Positions 52,743-62,526 of a stretch of 64,000 bases of DNA are shown one piece after another; the first letter of the stretch is position 1; every line of letters starts with the position of its first letter. The stretch spans positions 124,001 through 188,000 of the forward strand of contig CAYWNA010000002.1 of NCBI GenBank assembly GCA_964459305.1, written 5' to 3'. Position numbers and translations under genes: made by a program. This DNA is from CAYWNA01 sp964459305. Lineage in GTDB: Bacteria > Planctomycetota > Planctomycetia > Pirellulales > Pirellulaceae. The notes below the pieces were generated by a model that did not search any database, was not told the DNA's origin, and saw only the letters and a list, made by a program, of their open reading frames with translations.

Positions 52743-55700
52743 TCAACGAGCCTCGCCACGTGCTGCGGCCGCGAGGGGCATCTTGCGGAGTTCGCTGCAC
52801 GGCGGCATCACAAAGCCCGGCATGTCGGCGCGAGGGCGCTCGTTGAGGAGAATCTGCACGGGAACGAATACGGACAGGATCTTCTGGTAGTCGGGATCAT
52901 CTTTGGTGGAGAAGACCGCCTTGCCGCAAGTTTCGGTTCCGCCGGCCGACTTGGCCAACGGCGCAAGTAGGAAGCTGTTGTTCTCCGGCTTGAGCATCCG
53001 CGTGTAGAACTCGCGCGGCACGCCCGATTTGTGACAGTCGACACATCGGCGTCCGGCTACTTCCTTCAAGACGGTATCGAGTTCGGGCGGCAACATCCGC
53101 CGGCTGCCCATTCGGTTGGCATGGTTCGAAGCCGACGTGCCATAGTACGGTACGTTGAGATCGATCCACAGGTAAACACGCCGCCGGTCCTCGTCTGGCA
53201 CGTCAACGCGTGGTTTGCCATTCTCGTCTGGGTGCCCGCTGCGGATGATCTCGGCCAACTGACTCACAGGCGAACCCCAGGTCTTTGGCGTGATTTGTAG
53301 GATGTTACGCTCCGTACCGTTGATCGTCCAGATCCAACTGGTGTAAGGGCTGTGGCCCTCTTCGCCGCTATCGATGCGCGCGTTGTGCTGTTCCGGACGC
53401 GTCTCGCCCATGGTGCCCATCCGGGCCAACACATCGTACGACACGTTGAAAAAGTCGGTCTTGTCTCCCGACAGGTCGATCCGCTTGGCATGCTCTCGTT
53501 CGTTGTGGCACCGCGTGCAATGCCTATCCAGCACCGGCTGCACGATCTCGGCATACTGAAATCCCCCCACTCCCCATGACGGCGGCGTGAGGTCTTGCGG
53601 TTCGCGCAATAGAGGCAGCGCATTGACAGGATTCTGACTCAAACGGCCCCGGTCCGCGTGGCAACCGACGCAGCCCTGCACTTCGCCGGGCATCATGTGT
53701 GTGAACGTTCGCATGCGCTGCACCGCACGGCCCTCAGCATCCAGGGCCATGAAATAGATGGGCACTTCGGAGGGGACTCGGAAACAGGCCGATCCGTCTT
53801 CGGCCACATCGGCGGTGCCCCAGACTTTTTTGGGCGAGTAGGTGGCCCCACAGGAAACCAGCGGGAACTGGTATCCGAACGCCGTGTTTGACGCATACCC
53901 TTTTCCCGTGGGCACCTCATGAATCAGAGGCGTAAAGGTGCTCTTTTCGATTTCTTGTACGACACAAATCTGTTTCACCTCGCCGCGCTCGACAGCCGGT
54001 TCGAGTCCTCGGTAAACGTCCTGCAATGCCACTGTGGCCCAGCTGCCCGAAACGCTTCCGTCTTCGGACAATTGAACGGATTCATCGAGTCGAACGGTTG
54101 AGGCGGCCGGTGGAAGCGGTGTCGGACGGATCGCTTGAGCGCTGTAGTAGCCCATGCCGTCCCGGTGGCGCAGCACGGAAACGCAATTACTCTCGTAATC
54201 ACGAAGCTGGATCACACCCATGTTCGAGACGAGGTAGCGGCCATCGTCAATGGGATACGGCTTTTCATAAGGACCGTTCAGGCCGTTGCCGTAGACGCCG
54301 CCAACGCGGTAGATATCTACTTCGGGCGTCACGACGCGAACCGCCTCCCGGGCGTTGGCGCCTTTCGACGGATCGACCACGCAGATTCCGCCGCGGCAGT
54401 CGCCGTTGTGATTCGTCGCCAGGCAAATGATCCTATCCGTGCCCGGAATCGGCTGGGCGTCCATGAACGTACCGGGGGCGATCACTCGATTCCCGTAATA
54501 GCCGGCCAGACCCGTACCGTCTGGGTTGATCGACCAGAGACTTTGGATGGGGCATGCCGGCCGATCGACGTATTCCCACCGCGTGAAAATGATCCGCCCA
54601 TCATTCAAAACCGAAGGCGTGAAGTCCATCAAGTAATTGGCCGACAGCCTTTTTTGATTCTTGCCGTCGCGGTCCATGCGGTACAGCACTGGCGACGTGG
54701 TTACAAAGCAATACGCATAGGCCGGTTTACGGTCGGAAATGAAGGCAATGCCGCCGTCGGGCAACCAGCAAGCGTTCAGGTTATTGCTTGTATCGTCTGT
54801 GAGTTGCGTCAGACCGGTCCCGTCGATATTGATACGGAAGACCTGGTAGTTGTTTTCAGGAATGCTGCGGTCGATATCCTCGCACAATTGGTTTGGATGG
54901 GCCATCTCCAGGCCGCCGCGTTTCCACGAGAAGATGACTTCCTTGGCATCGTACGACAGATCGCAGTCGATGATTTCGCCGTCGCCTGCATCGACCAAAC
55001 GCCGAAACTTGCCTCCGTCGGGCGTGGGTGTGCAGACAAACAAGCCGCCGCCGGGCCGATAGCCCTCGACATGGTAGGTATACACATGAGAGATTCTCAG
55101 GTGATGCCGCTGAATGACAAGGATATCGCGAAAACCCAGTTCGCCGCTGTACAGATTTGCGGCCAGTTGTAGGGCATCGGGCGTCCGCTCTGACATGGGA
55201 AGGCCAAAGCTCGTCAGGAATTCGTCCGAGACGGGGCGTCCGAACACGCCCACCTCCGACGCGCCGGGGTTGTACCGTGACGTGTGGGCCGAAAGGAACT
55301 TCAGCGTGAGACGATTGACCGTCGATTTGGGCACGCGAATTCGTTGCGGGCCGTGCCGCATCTGAAACGTACCGCGCACGGCCGGCTCCGTGGCATCGTC
55401 CAAGTACACTTCATAGTCCTTAAAGCACTCCTCGATGGCCATGGCCGTCCGGCCACAGTAAATGATCTCGGCAACTTCCACGGGATCGTCCCAAGCGAAC
55501 GCAAACGAGCCCTGGAAGTTGCTTTGCTTGCCGCGCACAACCCAGGCGGCCTGCCGATCCTCGCCGCAGAGCGCACCAGGCACCTTGCCGTCCACGGCAA
55601 ACCGGGCGAGGTAATTCGCATCGTATTCATTGCTGGCAGTCAAACGAGCCTTCCTCGCTAGGTTGACCGGCGAATCGGCGGCGTCATTCGCACCGACTGA

Positions 55701-55778
55701 ACAGATCGTGAACGACATTCCCAGAACCACGAGCAGCGTCATCGTAAGCCCTAATCGATGAAAACGGGGTACGATCAT
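52743..55778 (-). CDS. exported discoidin/TolB/cytochrome c protein (HzsA-related type)
   Basis: ATG at 55776-55778 has GGGAGATG upstream; the frame above it to 56267 includes repeat DNA and is not coding. The 1011-residue product has a signal peptide, then an F5/8-type (discoidin) domain (VNLARKARLTASNEYDAN). A TolB-like propeller follows (INIDGTGLTQLTDDTSNNLNA, MDRDGKNQKRLS). The C-terminal region has three haem c motifs, CVGCH, CTRCH and CVDCH. This plan matches planctomycete proteins annotated as hydrazine-synthase-A-related, which are not evidence of anammox by themselves. It is probably a periplasmic electron-transfer or sugar-binding protein. Confidence 0.87.
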   Translation of the reverse strand: MIVPRFHRLGLTMTLLVVLGMSFTICSVGANDAADSPVNLARKARLTASNEYDANYLARFAVDGKVPGALCGEDRQAAWVVRGKQSNFQGSFAFAWDDPVEVAEIIYCGRTAMAIEECFKDYEVYLDDATEPAVRGTFQMRHGPQRIRVPKSTVNRLTLKFLSAHTSRYNPGASEVGVFGRPVSDEFLTSFGLPMSERTPDALQLAANLYSGELGFRDILVIQRHHLRISHVYTYHVEGYRPGGGLFVCTPTPDGGKFRRLVDAGDGEIIDCDLSYDAKEVIFSWKRGGLEMAHPNQLCEDIDRSIPENNYQVFRINIDGTGLTQLTDDTSNNLNACWLPDGGIAFISDRKPAYAYCFVTTSPVLYRMDRDGKNQKRLSANYLMDFTPSVLNDGRIIFTRWEYVDRPACPIQSLWSINPDGTGLAGYYGNRVIAPGTFMDAQPIPGTDRIICLATNHNGDCRGGICVVDPSKGANAREAVRVVTPEVDIYRVGGVYGNGLNGPYEKPYPIDDGRYLVSNMGVIQLRDYESNCVSVLRHRDGMGYYSAQAIRPTPLPPAASTVRLDESVQLSEDGSVSGSWATVALQDVYRGLEPAVERGEVKQICVVQEIEKSTFTPLIHEVPTGKGYASNTAFGYQFPLVSCGATYSPKKVWGTADVAEDGSACFRVPSEVPIYFMALDAEGRAVQRMRTFTHMMPGEVQGCVGCHADRGRLSQNPVNALPLLREPQDLTPPSWGVGGFQYAEIVQPVLDRHCTRCHNEREHAKRIDLSGDKTDFFNVSYDVLARMGTMGETRPEQHNARIDSGEEGHSPYTSWIWTINGTERNILQITPKTWGSPVSQLAEIIRSGHPDENGKPRVDVPDEDRRRVYLWIDLNVPYYGTSASNHANRMGSRRMLPPELDTVLKEVAGRRCVDCHKSGVPREFYTRMLKPENNSFLLAPLAKSAGGTETCGKAVFSTKDDPDYQKILSVFVPVQILLNERPRADMPGFVMPPCSELRKMPLAAAARGEAR

Positions 55779-56054
55779 ATTGCATCTCCCTATGGTTAGA
55801 GACTCGTATTCTCTGTCCAGGACAACGAACCCTCGCGTCAACTCCTGCCGTGAGCAGGAGATCCCTTGCCGCCAGCTATCGTACACGAACCCCCGATTTT
55901 TTCGAGTATGACCGACAAGTCCCCGTCTGGGATGTTCGATCCCTGGGACTGTCGAAACGATATGAGGCAGGAGCAAAGAACTAGCAGTCGGTGTGACACC
56001 GCTGGCGGGGCGCAGGAACGGGTGTGCGGCGGAAAGGACTCGTTGACGAAACTC

Positions 56055-56122
56055 GTAGCTGGATTCGCAAGAATTCAGACGGATCACGCCCTCACCGCCT
56101 GAATTCTTGCGAATCCAGCTAC
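56055..56122. repeat. 68-bp GTAGCTGGATTCG palindrome
   Basis: The arms GTAGCTGGATTCGCAAGAAT and ATTCTTGCGAATCCAGCTAC are perfect. It is nearly identical to 15780-15847. The remainder of 55779-56319 shows no gene. Confidence 0.88.
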
Positions 56123-56319
56123 AGACCCCTTCCTGCGCCTCCGCTGACGAGAAGCTCTCCGGCACTTCTTTACCCGACGAGGGAACTTGTCTAAAATGAC
56201 CGCGACGTGCTCGGATCCAGTGAGTCCCCAAAACTCCTTCGGACGCTTCAGTCTTGGATTCCTCCACGGCACATCACCGATTGGTGCATGATACGTATAG
56301 CCTGAAAAACACAACACTG

Positions 56320-56394
56320 CGGGGTGTAGCGCAGCCTGGTTAGCGCGTTTGACTGGGGGTCAAAAGGTCGCTGGTTCGAATCCAGTCACCCCGA
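56320..56394 (+). tRNA. tRNA-Pro (anticodon GGG)
   Basis: The acceptor arms are CGGGGTG (56320-56326) and CACCCCG (56387-56393), with discriminator A56394. The anticodon stem TTTGA/TCAAA carries loop CTGGGGG with anticodon GGG. The T loop GGTTCGAATCC is standard. CCA is not encoded. Confidence 0.94.
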
Positions 56395-56403
56395 TTGTAG
56401 CGG

Positions 56404-56435
56404 GCCGCAAGCACAACAAACTTGCGGCTTTTTTA
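56404..56435 (+). terminator. rho-independent terminator of tRNA-Pro
   Basis: GCCGCAAG (56404-56411) pairs with CTTGCGGC (56421-56428), followed by six T residues. Confidence 0.88.
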
Positions 56436-56454
56436 TTGGCAGCCTGTGTTGTTT

Positions 56455-56534
56455 GTAGCCGAATTCGCACAGAATTCAGGCGGGACGGTGCAGCTTCTGC
56501 CGCGAATCCCCAAATCCTAGGCGAATTCGGCTAC
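56455..56534. repeat. 80-bp diverged GTAGCCGAATTCG palindrome
   Basis: It begins GTAGCCGAATTCGCACAGAA and ends CTAGGCGAATTCGGCTAC. It combines features of the GTAGCCGA and GTAGCTGG families. Confidence 0.75.
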
Positions 56535-56742
56535 GTCTTCTTCCCGCCCTTGTTCGTCTCTCGGCAGAGCCCATCTTGCGCACCCGACGTATGTTCGCTT
56601 TGACACGTGGGGGCGGCGGGCTGTACCATAGGCACTGCTCCTTTGGAGACTGACGCCGCAAATGGGGCGGCTCCGCTGTATGCGTGCCATGAGTACGGAC
56701 ACGTGATCGGAAGGCATACCGCGACCGGAGTAGTCACGTCAC

Positions 56743-59700
56743 ATGCATCACCCTGCGTTGTTCGTTTCCGCGTTGAAGAGGTTGTTTCTCCTGTCTCTGG
56801 GCACGGCGATTCTCGTATCGAATGGAGTTTACGTTCTCGGCCAGGATGACGCGGATGTCGAGGAGAATATCGGCTCTTTTATCGAGGCGCTGAAGGATGA
56901 GGATCGGCGCACGCGTGATGCCATCGACGCCTTGGTTCAGATCGGACCGGCTGCGGTTCCCGGTCTGGTAGAGACGTTGAAGGATGAGGACTCGCGCGTC
57001 GCCAAATTGGCCGCCCTTGCCTTGTTTCAGATTGGTCCAGCCGCAATCCCTGCCCTCAAGGAAGCCTTGAAGGACGAAGACTCGCACGTCGCCGAGTTGG
57101 CCGCGTACACACTGGGGCGAATTGGCCCGATCGCAGTTCCGGCTCTCAGAGAAGTTCTGAACGACGAGGGAGGCAGCTTTCGATTCCGAGCCGCCTGGGC
57201 TTTGGGGCGTATCGGCCCCGGGGCCGAGGCCGCGGTCTACGATCTTGTCACCGCACTAAGAATCGAAGACGACGACTTGCGCAACGCCGCTGCCGATGCC
57301 CTGGGAGGCATCGGCGCGGCGGCCATAACCTCAGTTCCTGCTTTGATCGATGCCCTGGGAGATGAGAACGAGAAGGTCCGCGAGGCCGCCGCAGAGGCCC
57401 TGGCGAAGATCAGCGAGTCCATCGCCAATATGTCAGACCTCTCGGTGGTAGAGTTAAGGGAAATCACTCCGAACTTGACCGCTGCGGCAAACGCATTGAA
57501 ATCGGCCGGCATGGACGCGAAGCGGGTCGAAGCTGCAATTGCCGCTTTGACAGCGAAACTCCCGACGAAACCAGTTTCACCGGCCCAGGATCAAGTGGCA
57601 AACGACCCGCAGGCAGCCATTGATTACTGCAACGAGAAGAAGTGGCCCTGGGCCGTGGCGGTCTACGGCGTGCTTTCCCTGTTCTGGACGATGGTTCTTC
57701 GGGTTTGGCCCTACGGAATTCACGCCACGAATGAGCTTCTTCGACGATTGCCGGAGGCCAAAATCAAGAAACCAGTGGAGATGACTTTTTCACTGCGTCA
57801 TTTGATTCTTGTCGGGTTTTTCCAATATCACAGCCGCGTACTCGATGCATGGGTCGAGGGGCGTCTGGCGACCGCTCGCCACAATTTCAACGAGACTCCC
57901 ACGGTCAAGGATCGCGCGACTCACGTATCGCTCCCGGTGCGCCTGGATGGCGAGACGGTCGCCGTCTTACGCGGCAAGATGTTTCAACCCGCATTTCGCC
58001 AGCGGCAGGTGCGCCTGTTGATACGAGGAGAAGGCGGTTCGGGGAAAACCAGTTTGGCCTGCCAAGTGGCGCGATGGGCGATGGGCACGGAAGAAGCCGC
58101 TCGCATCGCATCACACGCCATGTTGCCCGTGTTAATAGAAGACGAGCCGGGTAGACGAGGATGGATCGAAGAGGCGCGGGATAAGCTACAAGAGCTGGTT
58201 GGCGAATCAAGCACCATTTCGCCACAGTTCTTCCGTCAGCTTCTCAAGAAGAAGCGAGTCTTGATGATCGTGGACCATTTCTCGGAAATGAGCGATGGCG
58301 CGCGTCGGCAGATACGAACCGACCAAGCCGGTTTCTCGCCGGCCGCTCTGGCATTCACGTCGCGTATTGAAGAAGAACAATTGGGGATCACGACCACGCT
58401 GCAAACGGTTCCAATCAAGGAAGACCAGGTCGCTTCTTTCGTCAGGGCGTATCTGACAGAGCGAAAACGCGCCAGTCTTTTTCCGGATGATGAGGAGTAT
58501 TTCGAATTTTGCCGCCATCTGTCAAGGTTGGGCGGAGACAGACAAATCACAGTCCTGGTTGCGAAGACCTACGCCGACGAACTTGCGAGAGTCAAGGAGG
58601 ACGCTTCGCTTGTGACAATGCCGGAGAGCATACCAGATTTGATGCTCCGCCACGTTCGTGGGCTCCATCCCGAAGGCGCAGACCTGGCGGTTGTGCAAGT
58701 GGCGCGGCAGGATGCAATCGAGATCGCCTGGCAGTGCACACGGGAAAAGTTCTATCCTGGGGCCGTGGATCGACACGCAGTCATTCAAAATCTCGCTGGC
58801 GAGGATGGCGATTCACGGGTGCGGTATCTTGAGGAGAAGCTGCGAATCCTACGCCGTAGCGCGAGTTCACACGATCAGATCACATTCACTTTGGGGCCAT
58901 TGGGGGAGTGTCTAGCCGGGCTCCACGTGCTCGAACGCTGCAAAGACAATCTGAAGCAATGGAGGTCGTTCCTGGACGAAGCCGAGGAGAAGCCGGTAGA
59001 GAGAATCAAGGGATTCCTACTGGCGGTTCGTGATTGCTGTCTTGCGTCAGAGATCAAAATCCCAGACCTCATAACCGACGAACTGGCGAGACTTGGCGGC
59101 CTGGACCTGGAATTGGTGAAACAGAACCGACACCGCCAGCGAATCCGACGGCTGGTCGACGAACTGAAGCTGCCCGATGCCGAAGGCCGTTGTCGAGCGG
59201 CCGAAGCCCTGGGAGAGATCGGCCCGGACGCCGACGGTGCGGTATCCGCCCTCATCAGTTCCTTGAAGGATCCCGAGCTTGAGGTGCGCGAGTCCGTCGC
59301 CAGTGCTCTCGGCAAGATCGGTGAGGCTGCTGAAGCCGCGGTCCCTCGGCTCAGCGAAAGATTAAGGGATGAGCAAGAGGCTGTCCGCGCCGCCGCAGCT
59401 TGTGCCCTGGGGCGAATCGGCCCGGTTGCCGCTGTCGCAATCCCTGACCTCATCGAGATGCTGAAGGATGAGAAAGAGAGCGTTGTTTCGAGTGCAATCG
59501 GAGCCCTTGGAAGGATCGGCCCGGTTGCCGAGTCCGCCGTTCCTGCTCTGGTCGAGGCGATGAAGGATGAGCAATTGGAGATCCGCGAGGCTGCTGCCGA
59601 GGCACTCGGCAGGATCGGATCGTCGGCCGCGGAGACAACCCCTGCGCTGCTTGATACACTGAAGGACGACGTGGAAAGCGTCCGTCGAGCTGCTGTCGAG

Positions 59701-60363
59701 GCGCTGCAAAAGATGGGCGCATCAGCAGCTTCTGTGCTAATCGAGCTTCTCAGGAATGAGGGCGAGACCGGCCATAAACACGATGTCGCCATGGCATTGA
59801 TGGGCATCGGTCCGTCGGCAGCCCCTGCACTCGCCGAAGCCCTCGGCGACGAAAGCGACGACGTTCGCTTGTACGCCTCCTTGGCCCTTAAAGAGATCGG
59901 CGGTGACGCCGAGGCGGCATTGCCGGCGTTGATCGAGGCTTTGAAGGATGAGCTCGACCGAGTGCGTCTCAATGCCGCCTGGGCCCTGCAAGGCCTTGGT
60001 CGTGCGGCCAAAGCCGCGGTCCCAGCTCTGATCGAAACGCTGACGGACGCAAACGGGGGCGTCCGCCACAATGCCGTCTTGGCATTGGGGAGAGTTGGCC
60101 CCGAAGCCGAGGCCGCAGTCCCAGCTCTCGCCCAGGCGTTGGAGGATACAAACGACGGCGTCCGCCACAACGCCGTCGTCGCCCTTGGCGAGATCGACCC
60201 CGAGGCAAAGGCTTCTCTACCAGCCCTCATTGAAGCGTTGAGGGATGAGGACGAGGACGTCCGCCGGGCTGCCGCGGAGGTTTTGGGGAAGTCCGAAGCG
60301 GCCGGTGTGAGTGAAGATCTGGCGAGCGGCGGGTGTAAGCCCGCTGATGGTACCGGAGTCTGA
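56743..60363 (+). CDS. membrane-spanning HEAT-NTPase-HEAT protein (STAND/NACHT-like)
   Basis: The 1206-residue product starts with a signal-like hydrophobic segment (RLFLLSLGTAILVSNGVYVLG). About five HEAT repeats follow (residues 40-235, unit like VPGLVETLKDEDSRVAKLAA). A second hydrophobic segment spans about 301-326. Next is a P-loop NTPase with Walker A GEGGSGKTSL at 429-438 and Walker B VLMIVDHFSE at about 506-515, then a helical region to about 780. About ten more HEAT repeats run from about 810 to the end. This order resembles STAND/NACHT ATPases, in which repeats sense a ligand and the NTPase switches state. The topology predicts a periplasmic HEAT sensor and a cytoplasmic NTPase plus HEAT domain. 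No effector domain was recognised. Confidence 0.85.
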   Translation: MHHPALFVSALKRLFLLSLGTAILVSNGVYVLGQDDADVEENIGSFIEALKDEDRRTRDAIDALVQIGPAAVPGLVETLKDEDSRVAKLAALALFQIGPAAIPALKEALKDEDSHVAELAAYTLGRIGPIAVPALREVLNDEGGSFRFRAAWALGRIGPGAEAAVYDLVTALRIEDDDLRNAAADALGGIGAAAITSVPALIDALGDENEKVREAAAEALAKISESIANMSDLSVVELREITPNLTAAANALKSAGMDAKRVEAAIAALTAKLPTKPVSPAQDQVANDPQAAIDYCNEKKWPWAVAVYGVLSLFWTMVLRVWPYGIHATNELLRRLPEAKIKKPVEMTFSLRHLILVGFFQYHSRVLDAWVEGRLATARHNFNETPTVKDRATHVSLPVRLDGETVAVLRGKMFQPAFRQRQVRLLIRGEGGSGKTSLACQVARWAMGTEEAARIASHAMLPVLIEDEPGRRGWIEEARDKLQELVGESSTISPQFFRQLLKKKRVLMIVDHFSEMSDGARRQIRTDQAGFSPAALAFTSRIEEEQLGITTTLQTVPIKEDQVASFVRAYLTERKRASLFPDDEEYFEFCRHLSRLGGDRQITVLVAKTYADELARVKEDASLVTMPESIPDLMLRHVRGLHPEGADLAVVQVARQDAIEIAWQCTREKFYPGAVDRHAVIQNLAGEDGDSRVRYLEEKLRILRRSASSHDQITFTLGPLGECLAGLHVLERCKDNLKQWRSFLDEAEEKPVERIKGFLLAVRDCCLASEIKIPDLITDELARLGGLDLELVKQNRHRQRIRRLVDELKLPDAEGRCRAAEALGEIGPDADGAVSALISSLKDPELEVRESVASALGKIGEAAEAAVPRLSERLRDEQEAVRAAAACALGRIGPVAAVAIPDLIEMLKDEKESVVSSAIGALGRIGPVAESAVPALVEAMKDEQLEIREAAAEALGRIGSSAAETTPALLDTLKDDVESVRRAAVEALQKMGASAASVLIELLRNEGETGHKHDVAMALMGIGPSAAPALAEALGDESDDVRLYASLALKEIGGDAEAALPALIEALKDELDRVRLNAAWALQGLGRAAKAAVPALIETLTDANGGVRHNAVLALGRVGPEAEAAVPALAQALEDTNDGVRHNAVVALGEIDPEAKASLPALIEALRDEDEDVRRAAAEVLGKSEAAGVSEDLASGGCKPADGTGV

Positions 60364-60427
60364 CAGCTCCGACCGACCGTCTCCTTCACCCGATTGCAGA
60401 ATGCGTTAACGTTTCCTTCCGCAGGTC

Positions 60428-61576
60428 TCAATAGCGAAACACCGCCGCGATCGGCGGCGAGGGCGATTGGTCGGGCGCGACGGCGAAAACGGAGCCTCGA
60501 TGCAGCAGCGTCTGCACAGCAGCGTAGTCCAGCAGGTCGTCGTCCCCTGGCCGTTGTGGCGAGCGAAGTTCTACCGAGCCGGTCATTGGATCGTAGAGAC
60601 CCCACTCGTGAGAATTGCGATCGACGAACAAGGTCTCGATTTGGCCCTGATATGCAGCCGGTACGATGCGTCGCACATCGTTCGCCGTTTTCCCGGTGCC
60701 TGCAAATTGCCGGTACTTGGCGGTTGCTTCCCGTCTGGTGCTCTCCACATGGGCCTCTACCAGCGGCCACGCCCGACTGTGGAGCTCTCGTTCATTCAAA
60801 TGGTCAGGATTGCCCGGAAGTTCATCTGCGGCGATGTGCGCGTAGCTGGATACTTCGCGGTAGATCGGCAACAGGTACCGGACGCCGACCAGGAACAAGG
60901 GCGCGTGTTGATCTCGCAACTCGCGATGCAACGCAGCGTCGATCATGCGGAAATAGCGAGCGAGATCGTCTTTGGCCGCGTCTCGCTCTCCGCCATGCCC
61001 ATGAAACACCGCCGCCTGCTTTCCCAAATCACCGCGCATAGCCGAGTGGACCTGGGAGCCACGGTCGGCGCTGTCTATGTTCAGCGCACGCTCCATGTTC
61101 TCTGGCATGCCTTGGACTTTCACCTCATGAATGCTGTACCGCCTGCCTTCGAAGAATCGGACCCGGTTCTGACTGATCGCAAGGAGAGAGAACTGATCGT
61201 TCGTGCTGAGCAGCGGTAGTAGCGGCTTGACCTGAAATCGTTGATTGACAATCACCGTCTCGTCAAGTTCAAGGGGAACGCGAAAACGGTCGAATACGCC
61301 GTCGGAGAGGAAAATCGCCAAGCCGCTTGCTCGCTTCTCCCAAAACCCTGGCTCGGCTGGTAACTCGCGGACTGGGGCCAGCAGTTTCTTGGCATCTGGG
61401 GCGCGCATCCCCTGGTCGACCAAACCACACTTGGCTTGACTGACCAAGTTCTTCAGCCGCAACGCATCCTGCTGCCCGTCGCGTCCTGCCGCATGGGTGG
61501 GCATCAAAATCGTGATGCAAGGACCTTGTCGAGTCGCTGTCAGTCTTTTCAATTCACGGGGACCGAAGATGTCCAT
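60428..61576 (-). CDS. baeRF3-type (archaeo-eukaryotic release factor-like) protein
   Basis: The 382-residue protein opens MDIFGPRELKRLTATRQGP and continues ITILMPTHAAGRDGQQDALR, RASGLAIFLSDGVFDRFRVP and RFQVKPLLPLLSTNDQF, the pattern of the baeRF family related to eRF1 and Pelota. A conserved core segment is LFLVGVRYLLPIYREVS; the C-terminal domain has RIVPAAYQGQIETLFVDRN. These cytoplasmic proteins are thought to act in ribosome rescue or stress translation. No hibernation factor is encoded next to it. It is convergent with the HEAT-NTPase gene. Confidence 0.85.
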   Translation of the reverse strand: MDIFGPRELKRLTATRQGPCITILMPTHAAGRDGQQDALRLKNLVSQAKCGLVDQGMRAPDAKKLLAPVRELPAEPGFWEKRASGLAIFLSDGVFDRFRVPLELDETVIVNQRFQVKPLLPLLSTNDQFSLLAISQNRVRFFEGRRYSIHEVKVQGMPENMERALNIDSADRGSQVHSAMRGDLGKQAAVFHGHGGERDAAKDDLARYFRMIDAALHRELRDQHAPLFLVGVRYLLPIYREVSSYAHIAADELPGNPDHLNERELHSRAWPLVEAHVESTRREATAKYRQFAGTGKTANDVRRIVPAAYQGQIETLFVDRNSHEWGLYDPMTGSVELRSPQRPGDDDLLDYAAVQTLLHRGSVFAVAPDQSPSPPIAAVFRY

Positions 61577-62115
61577 CGCTTACCCCTTTCCTTGAATGCG
61601 TGACGAATGCTGAAAAAAATGCAAGAGGAGGATCGTACAGCGATCGCGCCGTCTGGAAGCATCCGCGGTAGGCCGTTCCGCACGGACGATGAAGGCAGAT
61701 TTGCAGAGTGATGAGCGGACTGGCACGGCTGGAGGCAGGGTTGTTCGCTTCGACGAGCGAAACGTCGTTTCGAACAACTGAGAAGACGCGGGACGACACA
61801 TCATGGCTGCTCGATTCTCTCACCCCAGCCAAAGTGGCCGTGGCCTACGGTTCATTTTAGCCCGCTTGCTCACGTCGTAAATGCCTCAAATTTCGGCTTC
61901 GCTTGGCTTTATCCAATGACTTGACCGTGACGCGGCAAACGGCATAGCGTTTGCACTCGCTGCCGACCCGTTAGGATGGAACAGTCTCCGCAAGGGGCAG
62001 GTTCACGTGCAATCATCGGAATCGCTGCTCACCGTTGGCGAACGGGGGCCAAAGGGTGTACCATGGTGTGGCGCAGTTTGTGGATACATCACTATGAAAC
62101 AGGTGAGGACGAACA
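61577..62115. other. intergenic region without recognised gene
   Basis: Frames on both strands here are short, with unconvincing translations. No repeat family of the window is present. The strong GAGGAC site just before 62116 belongs to the next gene. Confidence 0.45.
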
Positions 62116-62325
62116 ATGAAAGAGCGAATGAAGATGTTCACCCATGTCAGCGGTGAAGGATCCACGGTTTCCGATACCGAGCTTGAGAACACCATCAACG
62201 AGTGGTTGGAAAGCGTTGATGGCAAGATCGCATCGATAACGCAAACCGAAAGCCAGCGGTCCACCAAAGGACAGCACATCACCGTGTGTGTTTGGTACAG
62301 GCCCGGCGAGCCGGCTTCATCGTAG
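62116..62325 (+). CDS. small conserved-looking protein
   Basis: ATG at 62116 is preceded by GAGGACGAAC. The 69-residue product (HVSGEGSTVSDTELENTINE, then WLESVDGKIASITQTESQRS, then QHITVCVWY) alternates like a small alpha/beta fold, resembling short proteins with a final beta strand VCVWY. The family is not named with confidence. No signal peptide is present. Confidence 0.62.
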   Translation: MKERMKMFTHVSGEGSTVSDTELENTINEWLESVDGKIASITQTESQRSTKGQHITVCVWYRPGEPASS

Positions 62326-62526
62326 CGTTGCCCGATTCGGAGCTATTGGCCGCGAATCCTCACACCGGCGCCCCTGACGAAGTCGCGGGGCATCGGAAGC
62401 GGCCAGCCGCGATAGTGAGCGCGTCGCACCGTGTTGCCGTACACATGAAATGGCCGGTACGGACGATTGAGGATGTCCGTGGACTCAATCTGTTGCCGTC
62501 TCTCGCCAAACACAAGGGTCTGTCGG

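Noticed and set aside
52743..55778. evidence for anammox hydrazine synthase
   Set aside because: Discoidin/TolB/cytochrome proteins annotated as HzsA-related are common in non-anammox planctomycetes, and no hzsB, hzsC or hdh is present.
55779..56267. 5' extension of the haem protein frame
   Set aside because: It is translated from intergenic sequence including the 56055-56122 palindrome; the signal peptide and ribosome site support the start at 55778.
58875..60770. 631-codon minus-strand open frame with repeated Ser/Ala-rich units
   Set aside because: It is an antisense shadow of the HEAT repeats; the periodicity comes from the repeats on the other strand.
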